A DNA stretch of 11,093 nucleotides from the NCBI GenBank assembly GCA_002427165.1, contig DIQB01000109.1, positions 1 to 11,093 of the forward strand, written 5' to 3'. This document shows, piece after piece, positions 5,410 to 11,093 of the stretch. Position 1 is the first letter of the stretch, and every line of letters begins with the position of its first letter. The position numbers were made by a program, and so were the translations under genes. The notes beneath the pieces were generated by a model, which was not told where the DNA came from, made no database searches, and saw nothing but the letters and a program-made list of their open reading frames with translations. The stretch comes from Firmicutes bacterium UBA5473. Its GTDB lineage: Bacteria > Bacillota > DTU084.

Positions 5410-7050
5410 CTATTCAACGTTAAAATTACTTACTCGCTCGGGGGTAGGCCTTATTATGACAGTACCTCGTTGACCAATATATCCCCAAGCCCAAACAGTT
5501 CCATCTTCTTTTAGCGCTAACGAATGGTGTCCTCCTGCAGCTATAGCTACTACGTTATTCAAATTACTAATTTGTACGGGAGTTTGCTTGGCTATACTGG
5601 TTCCATCACCTAGTTGACCAGAGTCATTATATCCCCAAGCCCAGACAGTTCCATCTTCTTTAAGCGCTAAGGAATGGTATACTCCAGCTGCTATAGCTGC
5701 TACATTATTCAAATTAATCGCATTTACAGGGGTAGTGCTAGTTATATTAGTTCCATCACCTAGTTGGCCATAGCGATTATATCCCCAAGCCCAGACAGTT
5801 CCGTCGTCTTTAAGCGCTAACGAATGGGACCAACCACCTGCTATAGCTACTACGTCGTTTAAATTGCTTACTTTTACGGGGGTAGACTTACTTCTACCGG
5901 TTCCATCACCCAGCTGGCCGCTGTCATTATGTCCCCAAGCCCAGACAGTTCCATCTTCTTTAACCGCTAAGGAATGATAACTTCCAGCTGCTATAGCTGC
6001 TACATTATTCAAATTAATCGCATTTACAGGAGTAGACATATTTATATCAGTTCCATCACCTAGTTGGCCATAGCGATTATATCCCCAAGCCCAGACAGTT
6101 CCGTCTTCTTTAAGTACTAACGAATGGGACCAACCACCTGCTACAGCTACTACGTTATTTAAATTACTAACATTTACAGGAGTAGACCTATCTATATTAG
6201 TTCCATCGCCTAGTTGGCGATAGTAATTATGTCCCCAAGCCCAGACAGTTCCATCATTTTTTATTGCAAAGGAATGGTATCCACTAGTTGCTATAGGTAC
6301 TACATTATTCAAATTACTAACATTTACAGGATTAGACCTGTATATATTGCTTCCATCACCTAGTTGACCATGAAAATTATTTCCCCAAGCCCAGACAGTT
6401 CCGTCTTCTCCAAGCGCTAAGGAGTAATCTCTTCCGGCATCTATAGCAATAAAATTCGGCCTAAAAAAAACAGTGACGGAAGTATCACCATAAATTGTTA
6501 AGCTTGCCGGATTCTTCTCTCCAATTATTGCTACTCCCCAATGATCAAAGACCCAGCCCGGTTCTGCTGTCGCAGTTAATGTTACTTCATCTCCGTAATG
6601 ATAACTTTCCTTTTCAGGATTAATAGTGACAAAACCACCTGTAGATGTTATTGATAAGCTGTATTCTTGTTGCGTAAAAACTGCTGTTACTTTCAAGTTT
6701 TCAGTTATCAAAAAAGAAGCTGGGTTATTATTCTCTTGAATATCGCCTTCCCAATGGCTAAATTTCCAACCTGCAACTGGAACAGCTTGTAATTTTATAA
6801 GTTTTTTATGTGGGTAGTTTTGCAAGTTTGGTATCTTAATAACCTCACCTTGTCCAATAACATCAATTGTTATGGTGTGTCTTTCAAAATTATGACTATT
6901 TTCCTCTGTCAAATCTAAAACAGACTCTATAAAGGCCCCAACAGCACCACTGCCGAAATTAACTCGGCTTGCAAAAACCGAGCTAGTTATCAAAATCATG
7001 CAAATGAAAGCGAGCAAGAAATATAGCGTATATTTTTTAACCACGAACAC
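5410..7050 (-). CDS. Secreted InlB-B-repeat / RCC1-repeat protein
   Basis: 546 residues starting at GTG 7050 behind AGGAG. A signal peptide ends at about residue 27 (ITSSVFA|S). Two InlB-type B repeats follow at about 58-125 and 130-196, each ending in the GW-F-HW...NPAS...V.F pattern. Residues 200-546 hold seven RCC1-type repeats of 50 residues with the core EDGTVWAWGYN-GQLGDGT. Such repeats build a seven-bladed beta-propeller, so one complete propeller is predicted. The last repeat is short (GYIGQRGTVIIRPTP). No catalytic motif or sorting signal is visible, so a surface binding or scaffold role is the reasonable guess. It begins 22 bases after the barrel gene at 7073-7597 and probably shares its transcript; it could be displayed by or interact with that protein. 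Confidence 0.88.
   Translation of the reverse strand: MFVVKKYTLYFLLAFICMILITSSVFASRVNFGSGAVGAFIESVLDLTEENSHNFERHTITIDVIGQGEVIKIPNLQNYPHKKLIKLQAVPVAGWKFSHWEGDIQENNNPASFLITENLKVTAVFTQQEYSLSITSTGGFVTINPEKESYHYGDEVTLTATAEPGWVFDHWGVAIIGEKNPASLTIYGDTSVTVFFRPNFIAIDAGRDYSLALGEDGTVWAWGNNFHGQLGDGSNIYRSNPVNVSNLNNVVPIATSGYHSFAIKNDGTVWAWGHNYYRQLGDGTNIDRSTPVNVSNLNNVVAVAGGWSHSLVLKEDGTVWAWGYNRYGQLGDGTDINMSTPVNAINLNNVAAIAAGSYHSLAVKEDGTVWAWGHNDSGQLGDGTGRSKSTPVKVSNLNDVVAIAGGWSHSLALKDDGTVWAWGYNRYGQLGDGTNITSTTPVNAINLNNVAAIAAGVYHSLALKEDGTVWAWGYNDSGQLGDGTSIAKQTPVQISNLNNVVAIAAGGHHSLALKEDGTVWAWGYIGQRGTVIIRPTPERVSNFNVE
5413..6453 (-). repeat. Seven tandem 150-bp RCC1 repeats with a 300-bp higher-order period
   Basis: The repeats encode HSLALKEDGTVWAWG-type units. 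Repeats 3 and 5 are alike (AGGWSHSL, GYNRYGQLGDG, VNAINLNNVA) and repeats 4 and 6 are alike (AAG-YHSL, DSGQLGDGT), so the array grew at least once by duplication of a two-unit, 300-bp block. Repeats 1, 2 and 7 are more divergent. Confidence 0.85.
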
Positions 7051-7072
7051 CTTCTCCTATTCCATTATGTCT

Positions 7073-7597
7073 TTACCAAGCGATACCCAAACCCAAATTA
7101 ATTCCTTTCCCAATAGAACCTGATTTAATCGTTTTCTGCAACTCAGACTCAGGAATAGTTATTTGTGTTGAAATAGGCATAGCTAAACTAAAACCTACAT
7201 CTATTGCAAACCCTGTCGTAAAAAACCACTTAAAACCCAAACTTCCTGCAACGCCAAAGCTAGTTACCGTTCCCTCTGTTGAACCCATAATACTTAAATT
7301 TGCTGTGGTCCCTAGAACGCCTATATATGCTCCCCTTAACGCTTGATTACCTAAGTAATATTTTATGCCAAGTCCTCCGCCAAGACCTTTATACTCTAAG
7401 CCCCCCTTATTTCCACTCTTGGCTAATCCTTGAATTGCAAGAGATACATTATTCGTCAATTTCCGTTCATACTCTCCAGAAAGACTGCCCTGAGCTACGC
7501 CATATGATTCAATAGTTAAAGCATTGTTTTTAGACAAAGTCGTTGGTATAGAAATACACATCAACAAAAGTAGAACCAGCAAAGAATTTCTTCTCAT
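7073..7597 (-). CDS. Small secreted beta-barrel-like protein
   Basis: 174 residues with an N-terminal hydrophobic signal peptide (RRNSLLVLLLLMCISIPTTL). The remainder alternates Gly-rich amphipathic strands: GSLSGEYERKLTNNVSLAIQ, LGGGLGIKYYLG, AYIGVLGTTANLSIMG and GVAGSLGFKWFF. It ends INLGLGIAW. A C-terminal aromatic (Trp) on an alternating strand fits an eight-stranded outer-membrane barrel of the OmpW/DUF3575-like kind, though I cannot assign a family. The ATG at 7597 has an AGAAGG ribosome site. It is the first gene of a probable operon with the RCC1 protein. It shares style but no clear sequence identity with the barrel at 2787-3524. Confidence 0.7.
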   Translation of the reverse strand: MRRNSLLVLLLLMCISIPTTLSKNNALTIESYGVAQGSLSGEYERKLTNNVSLAIQGLAKSGNKGGLEYKGLGGGLGIKYYLGNQALRGAYIGVLGTTANLSIMGSTEGTVTSFGVAGSLGFKWFFTTGFAIDVGFSLAMPISTQITIPESELQKTIKSGSIGKGINLGLGIAW

Positions 7598-7616
7598 TTA
7601 CAACCTTCTCTCTAAA

Positions 7617-7635
7617 CGCTCTACGTTTTAGAGCG
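7617..7635 (-). promoter_or_regulatory. Hairpin/inverted repeat at the expected transcript start
   Basis: CGCTCT-N7-AGAGCG, a perfect six-base inverted repeat just downstream of the candidate promoter and 20 bases before the barrel ATG. It could be an operator or a 5' mRNA-stabilising stem. There is no T-run after it. Confidence 0.4.
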
Positions 7636-7644
7636 CTATTTACA

Positions 7645-7674
7645 ATATTATTCTATTATTCGTTTTTTAATCAA
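7645..7674 (-). promoter_or_regulatory. Candidate promoter of the barrel/RCC1 operon
   Basis: TTGATT at 7669-7674 and TAATAT at 7645-7650 on the minus strand are separated by 18 bases, each matching 4 of 6 consensus positions for the housekeeping sigma factor. It sits about 50 bases before the ATG at 7597, in strongly AT-rich DNA. Confidence 0.4.
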
Positions 7675-7787
7675 CAGTTCCTCTATTTAAATTCAAAAAA
7701 ATCCTTACCTTTCCTGCAACACAAAAAAACTACACAGGCTGAACCTTCTCAACACGCACAGCTTTTAATCCCCTTATCTTAAAACCC

Positions 7788-7976
7788 TTACACCCCCACC
7801 ACCGTCCCATCCTTAAAAGTAACCCGCACTTCACTCCCTCTGTTTACCTCTAAGTTTTCCACAAGGCTAAGCCACAGCCTTCTATCAAACTTTGCAACCA
7901 ATCCTTGCTGCACACCTAGTTCATCTATAAACCCTTCACCTTCACCCCTCTTGCCTTCTTTTCCGATACCTCCCAT
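7788..7976 (-). pseudogene. C-terminal relic of a large serine recombinase
   Basis: The frame ends LVAKFDRRLWLSLVENLEVN then RGSEVRVTFKDGTVVGV. The 'F-DELG-QQGL...FD..LW..LVE...V.........FKDGT' pattern is the typical last 45 residues of clostridial large serine recombinases, after their coiled coil. Nothing of the resolvase domain is found upstream, and a terminator at 7986-8035 directly precedes it. The ATG at 7976 has no ribosome site and is chance. It is unrelated in position to the tandem pair at the left edge and is a remnant of another element. Confidence 0.6.
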
Positions 7977-7985
7977 CTATTATTT

Positions 7986-8035
7986 TCACAAAAATAAAAG
8001 AGCCACGCGGAACATATTCCATATGCTAGCGTGGC
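7986..8035 (-). terminator. Rho-independent terminator (minus strand)
   Basis: GCCACGC (8029-8035 on the minus strand) pairs with GCGTGGC (8002-8008). A small inner GGAA/TTCC stem lies inside, and CTCTTTTATTTTTG follows. No minus-strand gene is visible upstream, so it may end a lost gene or act as an attenuator like those of the two leader copies. Confidence 0.7.
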
Positions 8036-8429
8036 CAGAATTAACTACAATTTGAGGGGTGTGCAAAAGCCCACATTCGTTAAAATTGCAACCCCTAGAG
8101 AATAAGGGGTGTGCATTTTATCAATAGTTAGTACCTTTGCCATTTAGAATTTATGCTACATAATTTGTAGCAATTGAAGATCGCTCGTGAGGGCGTTCTT
8201 TTCTTTTTTAGTACCAACTTATTTTCAAGCCTGCCAATTATCTTCGGTAATGCTCATAATTTGCCCACGGCCAAAACTATGCATCAAAAGTGGCTCGTCT
8301 GATTCTGTTTGATTTTAACTTGCAAATCTACAAAGGATTTCTTGCTATTAACCTAGAATGTCTTCTTATTGAAAAACCAATTCGAAGCTAACATGATTTC
8401 AATCAGACCTCTAACAGTGAATTAAACTC
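8036..8429. other. Intergenic region with short repeats and hairpins
   Basis: No gene is supported here. It contains an 11-bp direct repeat AGGGGTGTGCA at 8055-8065 and 8105-8115. The second copy also forms an inverted repeat with the preceding ACCCCT (8091-8096, 8-base loop). TGCTAC-N7-GTAGCA lies at 8154-8172. These could be protein-binding sites or parts of a small RNA ending at the terminator-like hairpin at 8182-8209. Confidence 0.4.
8182..8209 (+). terminator. Possible plus-strand terminator
   Basis: CGCTC-GTGA-GGGCG, a five-pair stem with a GNRA-type loop and one T-G pair, followed by TTCTTTTCTTTTTT. There is no plus-strand gene upstream in this region, so it would end a short untranslated transcript if it is real. 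Confidence 0.45.
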
Positions 8430-8459
8430 TTGAAAACATATTTTACGGAATTTTTTAAT
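8430..8459 (+). promoter_or_regulatory. Candidate promoter of the aldo/keto reductase gene
   Basis: TTGAAA at 8430-8435 and TTTAAT at 8454-8459 are separated by 18 bases, each 5 of 6 to consensus. The expected start near 8466 would leave a 20-base leader holding GAGGAGG, which supports the ATG at 8486. Confidence 0.55.
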
Positions 8460-8485
8460 CAAAATTATTGACGAGGAGGATGCAA

Positions 8486-9370
8486 ATGGAATTTAGAGAA
8501 CTTGGAAAAACAGGTTTTTCCACAAGCTTCATTGGCTTTGGCGCCCTTGAGATTGGACGGGACTGGGGATTAGGTGGAGAAGAAGCCAGACGCAGGCCCG
8601 CTGAGGAAGAAGCGGAAGCCATTTTAAAAGGTGTATTAGAGCTTAAGGTCAACCTCATAGATACAGCCTCTGCCTATCACTTAAGCGAGGAGCGAATTGG
8701 CAAATACCTATTCTCTAGACGAGAGCACTTTTTTCTGGCTTCAAAATGCGGTGAGCACAACAACGAACCTTCTACCTATTACGACTTCTCCTATGATGCA
8801 ATACGAAAATCCATTGACCGCAGCCTAAAGCTGCTAAGGACAGAACATATAGATCTGATGCAGATCCACTTTGGCCCTGATCCTTGGTCTGTTTTAAAAA
8901 AAGGAGAAACCCTCAGGGCTATGCAGGAAGCCAAAGAGCTAGGGAAAATTCGCTTCTTAGGCGCATCCCCGCCAACGGAGCTTTTGGATGCTTGTATCGA
9001 ATCTGGAGCTTTTGATTGTTTGCAGATTGGCATTAACCTTTTGAACAGAGAAGCAGAAGCTGCTGTGGAGAAGTGTCACCAGCGGGGGATTGGGGTACTG
9101 GTGCGTTCAGGCTTTGCTATGGGCAGGCTCACGCCAAAGGTCCAAAACCATTTGGAGGAAAACCCGTCAGTAAAGCGTCTTTTGGAATTGGTGGAAGGGG
9201 ATCTAAGTAAACTCTCTGGGCTAGCTTTGGGATATCTACATTCTCTACCCGGGGTAAGTACAGTTCTTGTGGGAACGAAAAACCTCATGCATCTACAAGA
9301 ACAGATCGAAAACCTAAATCACGGTTTCGACAGTGAACTTATTGAGAGAGCAAAAGCTGTTTTAAAATGA
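8486..9370 (+). CDS. Aldo/keto reductase family oxidoreductase
   Basis: 294 residues, a cytosolic NAD(P)H-dependent (beta/alpha)8-barrel reductase of carbonyl substrates; the natural substrate cannot be told. It starts MEFRELGKTGFSTSFIGFGA, and the catalytic tetrad is visible: Asp59 and Tyr64 in IDTASAY, Lys87 in LASKCGE and His128 in LMQIHFG. The C-terminal part has GVSTVLVGTKN, the cofactor-binding loop of the family, here GTKN and not the common GARN. Length is normal for the short AKRs. The ATG at 8486 is 6 bases after AGGAGG; a TTG at 8468 is in frame but would place the ribosome site inside the gene. The gene is monocistronic and converges on the DUF4342/recO operon, ending in a shared palindrome. 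Confidence 0.93.
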   Translation: MEFRELGKTGFSTSFIGFGALEIGRDWGLGGEEARRRPAEEEAEAILKGVLELKVNLIDTASAYHLSEERIGKYLFSRREHFFLASKCGEHNNEPSTYYDFSYDAIRKSIDRSLKLLRTEHIDLMQIHFGPDPWSVLKKGETLRAMQEAKELGKIRFLGASPPTELLDACIESGAFDCLQIGINLLNREAEAAVEKCHQRGIGVLVRSGFAMGRLTPKVQNHLEENPSVKRLLELVEGDLSKLSGLALGYLHSLPGVSTVLVGTKNLMHLQEQIENLNHGFDSELIERAKAVLK

Positions 9371-9396
9371 ATAAGGAGGCTTAAGCCTCCTTATTC
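9369..9396. terminator. Bidirectional terminator: 28-bp perfect palindrome between convergent genes
   Basis: GAATAAGGAGGCTT and its exact reverse complement follow each other without a gap. It fills the 20 bases between the stop codons of the reductase gene and the DUF4342 gene and overlaps both. The strong stem with T-rich flanks on either side suits termination in both directions. The T-runs are short, so efficiency is uncertain. Confidence 0.65.
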
Positions 9397-9780
9397 TGTT
9401 TGTGGCGTTTCTTGTTTCTTTTGGTTTTTCCGCTCAACTTCAATTTGAAACTGACTAAATAGCGATGCCAGGGCTGCAAGAATAGTTATTTGTGGTGCCA
9501 AGACGGCTGCAATAACTCCCGCTGTAAGGGGGATGTCAAGTAGCAGCTTATCTTGGGACTTGATGCGAATATTGGTAACATTACCCTGGTGGATAAGCTC
9601 CTTCACTTTCGTGACGAGCTCACCGCTTTTAACCCAAAACTCGCTCCGCTCATGAGTATCCTCAAAAAGGGCAAGGGCCTCTAAAAGATCCCCATTTGCA
9701 GCTTCCAGAAGCGCTTTGGCTTCCCGGTAGCTAAGCCCTGTTCGAGCACGAATTTGATCAACCTTTTCTAAAAGGTCCAT
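9391..9780 (-). CDS. UBA-like/TS-N plus DUF4342 domain protein
   Basis: 129 residues. Residues 4-42 form a UBA/TS-N-like three-helix bundle (IRARTGLSYREAKALLEAAN, then DLLEALALFED), like the N-terminus of EF-Ts. Residues 47-115 match the DUF4342 pattern: WVKSGELVTKVKELIHQGNV, then a beta segment and a hydrophobic helix pair (PLTAGVIAAVLAPQ, ILAALASLFSQF), with a charged tail. The hydrophobic stretch could touch the membrane. Function is unknown. The ATG overlaps the recO stop by one base (TAATG) and has GAAGGAGG upstream, so the two are co-translated. DUF4342 genes commonly sit beside recO in Clostridia, from memory. Confidence 0.85.
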   Translation of the reverse strand: MDLLEKVDQIRARTGLSYREAKALLEAANGDLLEALALFEDTHERSEFWVKSGELVTKVKELIHQGNVTNIRIKSQDKLLLDIPLTAGVIAAVLAPQITILAALASLFSQFQIEVERKNQKKQETPQTE

Positions 9781-10535
9781 TAGCCGCCTCCTTCTATGGC
9801 AGCGAGAAATTCAAGTGTTTTTAAGTTTTTAGCTAAATAATAGTCTATATAGCGGCGCATGGCAAGCCTGAGCTCTACTCGCACATCTTCGCTCATGGCA
9901 AGCACAGACACACGCTGAGGGTCTGCTGTGAGCATATGGCGCAGTGCTGCTACTGAGGATCCTTTCAAAAAGAAGCTTTCCTGCTGACCACTGCAACGAT
10001 TGCAAAGAATCCCCCCTGCAGATGGACTAAAAGCAGCTTTTGGAGTCTCAAGTGGCAACGCCTCACCACAACCTGCACACCGGAAAAGGCTGGGCATAAA
10101 GCCCATTAAGCTTACCAATTTAAGCTCCCCATAACGCACCAATAGATCCTGATCCTGAGCCTTCAATAAACCTGAGAACAGGGAGCGTAGGAGATCGAAA
10201 GCTGCAGGCTGGCTATCATCCTCACCTAGAAAACCATCCACCAACTCTGCAAAATAACTGGCATAGGCAAGGCGCTCTAGGCTCTCTCTTAGTCCCACAA
10301 AAGGCTCGATAATTTCGGCTTGCCCAACTGTGGCCAAGCCCCTTCCTGTTAGCAGGAGAAAACGACTGTGGCAAAATAGTTGGGTGGGACCGAGAAGACG
10401 ATTGCGGGTTCTGCGTGCTCCCCGGGCCGAGGCCGCTATTTTCCCCCCCTTGCGGGTAAGGATCGTGAGAAGCTTATCAGCTTCACCTAGAGGCCGCTCC
10501 CGAATTACGATCCCCTCATCTTTATACAACGCCAT
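9780..10535 (-). CDS. recO: DNA repair protein RecO
   Basis: 251 residues. RecO works with RecF and RecR to load RecA on SSB-coated single-stranded DNA and to anneal strands. Residues 1-80 are the OB-fold domain (DEGIVIRERPLGEADKLLTI, ARGARR). A helical domain follows, with a Cys4 zinc site C153-x2-C156...C178-x2-C181 (FRCAGCGEAL, ILCNRCS) as in Gram-positive and Deinococcus RecO. I place the start at ATG 10535 (MALYKDEG), the usual family start. An in-frame TTG at 10556 lacks a ribosome site. The site before 10535 is also weak (AAAGGG, long spacer), but the start lies 14 bases inside the end of the YqzL gene, so reinitiation after that gene is likely. Confidence 0.95.
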   Translation of the reverse strand: MALYKDEGIVIRERPLGEADKLLTILTRKGGKIAASARGARRTRNRLLGPTQLFCHSRFLLLTGRGLATVGQAEIIEPFVGLRESLERLAYASYFAELVDGFLGEDDSQPAAFDLLRSLFSGLLKAQDQDLLVRYGELKLVSLMGFMPSLFRCAGCGEALPLETPKAAFSPSAGGILCNRCSGQQESFFLKGSSVAALRHMLTADPQRVSVLAMSEDVRVELRLAMRRYIDYYLAKNLKTLEFLAAIEGGG

Positions 10536-10695
10536 TATGCTTATTTCCCTTTGCAAGGTATTCTACTTTTGTTGCTTCAGAATCTACAGTTGCCGCCTCA
10601 GTTGTCTGATAGAGGTTATAGTCGCAATAAAGTAGGTAGGCACCAACATGACCGGTTTTCCGAAAAAGCTCCCACATCAAATCGCACAATAACAT
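10522..10695 (-). CDS. yqzL: YqzL-like small protein upstream of recO
   Basis: 57 residues. The N-terminal half, DLMWELFRKTGHVGAYLLYC, matches the 'W.LFE.TG....YLLY' core of the YqzL family, small proteins of unknown role encoded between era and recO in Bacillota. A Thr/Ala/Glu-rich tail (TTEAATVDSEATK) extends it beyond the usual 45 residues. The ATG at 10695 has a G-rich ribosome site (AAGGGGG); ATG 10677 is an internal alternative without one. Its last 14 bases overlap the recO start in another frame. The expected era gene is not visible upstream. Confidence 0.72.
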   Translation of the reverse strand: MLLCDLMWELFRKTGHVGAYLLYCDYNLYQTTEAATVDSEATKVEYLAKGNKHNGVV

Positions 10696-10719
10696 CGGCA
10701 CAAGCCCCCTTCGTTTGAA

Positions 10720-10941
10720 TCAAGCGGGCCTTCCCCCAAAATTATTGAGGGATGCCTTCTGAAAACTAACTCTCCCTCCACCTCCTTTGTTCTTATATTC
10801 TTCCCAACTAACAAGTCCATTAATACCATCACCCTCAATGCCAATCTCTACCTTCGAATAAGGTAAAATACTAGCGTTAAAAGCAAAGTGAACTACATCG
10901 CCATTCAAATGGCGAGCTTTGGGCTCTCGGTGGTTAAACAA
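10720..10941 (-). CDS. Unrecognised ORF upstream of yqzL, possibly the 3' part of a broken gene
   Basis: A frame of 73 codons opening at TTG 10941 and ending 24 bases before the yqzL start. It reads HLNGDVVHFAFNASILPYSK, then VEIGIEGDGINGLVSWEEYK and a Gly-rich tail (NKGGGGRVSF). The composition is protein-like, but I recognise no family. The same frame continues upstream through a TAA and a TAG toward the window edge with more protein-like text (RAIPAKVIQIDREVSAKDW), so this may be the end of a degraded gene. It has no clear ribosome site. Confidence 0.3.
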   Translation of the reverse strand: MFNHREPKARHLNGDVVHFAFNASILPYSKVEIGIEGDGINGLVSWEEYKNKGGGGRVSFQKASLNNFGGRPA

Positions 10942-11075
10942 TTATCCCACCGGTATTGCCTTTGGAGTATCCAAGCCCAACTAGCTGTTTTGGCTGTGCC
11001 AATCCTTCGCAGATACTTCCCTATCAATCTGGATTACTTTGGCTGGTATAGCTCTTACTGTTATCGGGTAGGTCT

Positions 11076-11091
11076 GGAGCCTTGCGGCTCC
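11076..11091. other. GC-rich hairpin at the right edge
   Basis: GGAGCC-TTGC-GGCTCC, six perfect pairs with a GCAA (GNRA) loop on the minus strand. Two T's follow on the plus strand before the window ends, so it may be a plus-strand terminator. The T-run cannot be seen. Confidence 0.4.
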
Positions 11092-11093
11092 TT

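Noticed and set aside
5410..6453. CRISPR-like regular repetition
   Set aside because: The 150-bp periodicity is codon-aligned and encodes RCC1 units; there are no short palindromic repeats with unique spacers.
7300..7515. 71-codon plus-strand frame
   Set aside because: Antisense of the barrel-like gene at 7073-7597.
10330..10635. 101-codon plus-strand frame
   Set aside because: Antisense of recO and yqzL, Arg/Pro-rich as expected of a shadow frame.

Overview
The window looks like a Bacillota (Firmicutes) chromosome. The right end holds a housekeeping block on the minus strand, a YqzL-like small protein, RecO and a UBA-like/DUF4342 protein, with an aldo/keto reductase facing it on the plus strand. 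The left end holds a clostridial-type serine-recombinase cassette. Unusually for Bacillota, the middle encodes several secreted proteins with beta-barrel outer-membrane features: signal peptides, alternating amphipathic strands and a terminal Phe or Trp. This suggests a diderm lineage (Negativicutes, Halanaerobiia or Limnochordia-like). I cannot name a genus.

Positions 1-2470, minus strand: a recombinase cassette read right to left. It comprises a terminator hairpin, a structured leader, a 41-residue small ORF, an HTH plus double zinc-finger protein broken by an in-frame TAG, a SHOCT-like small protein, a heavily damaged serine recombinase, and the start of a second, apparently intact serine recombinase that runs off the left edge. 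Most junctions are nearly or actually overlapping, so translational coupling is likely.

Positions 2470-5400: a scrapyard around one intact beta-barrel gene. It holds a second diverged copy of the recombinase leader (4262-4700) whose HTH gene is truncated and joined to the C-terminal relic of a beta-barrel gene. It also holds short remnants that look like a transposase C-terminus, an IS21-type transposase N-terminus, a frameshifted small gene and a tyrosine-integrase C-terminus.

Positions 5400-7680, minus strand: a probable two-gene operon of a small beta-barrel-like protein and a 546-residue secreted protein with two InlB-type B repeats followed by seven RCC1-type repeats. Positions 7780-8470 hold an orphan serine-recombinase C-terminus, a terminator and an AT-rich intergenic region with paired repeats and a plus-strand terminator-like hairpin. 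The rest is the core block.

The most interesting signal is the duplicated leader. In both copies the Shine-Dalgarno sequences of the small ORF and of the HTH gene lie inside hairpins, and compensatory base changes preserve the pairing. The small ORF ends 4 bases before, or overlapping, the HTH start. This points to translationally coupled control of a recombinase cassette.
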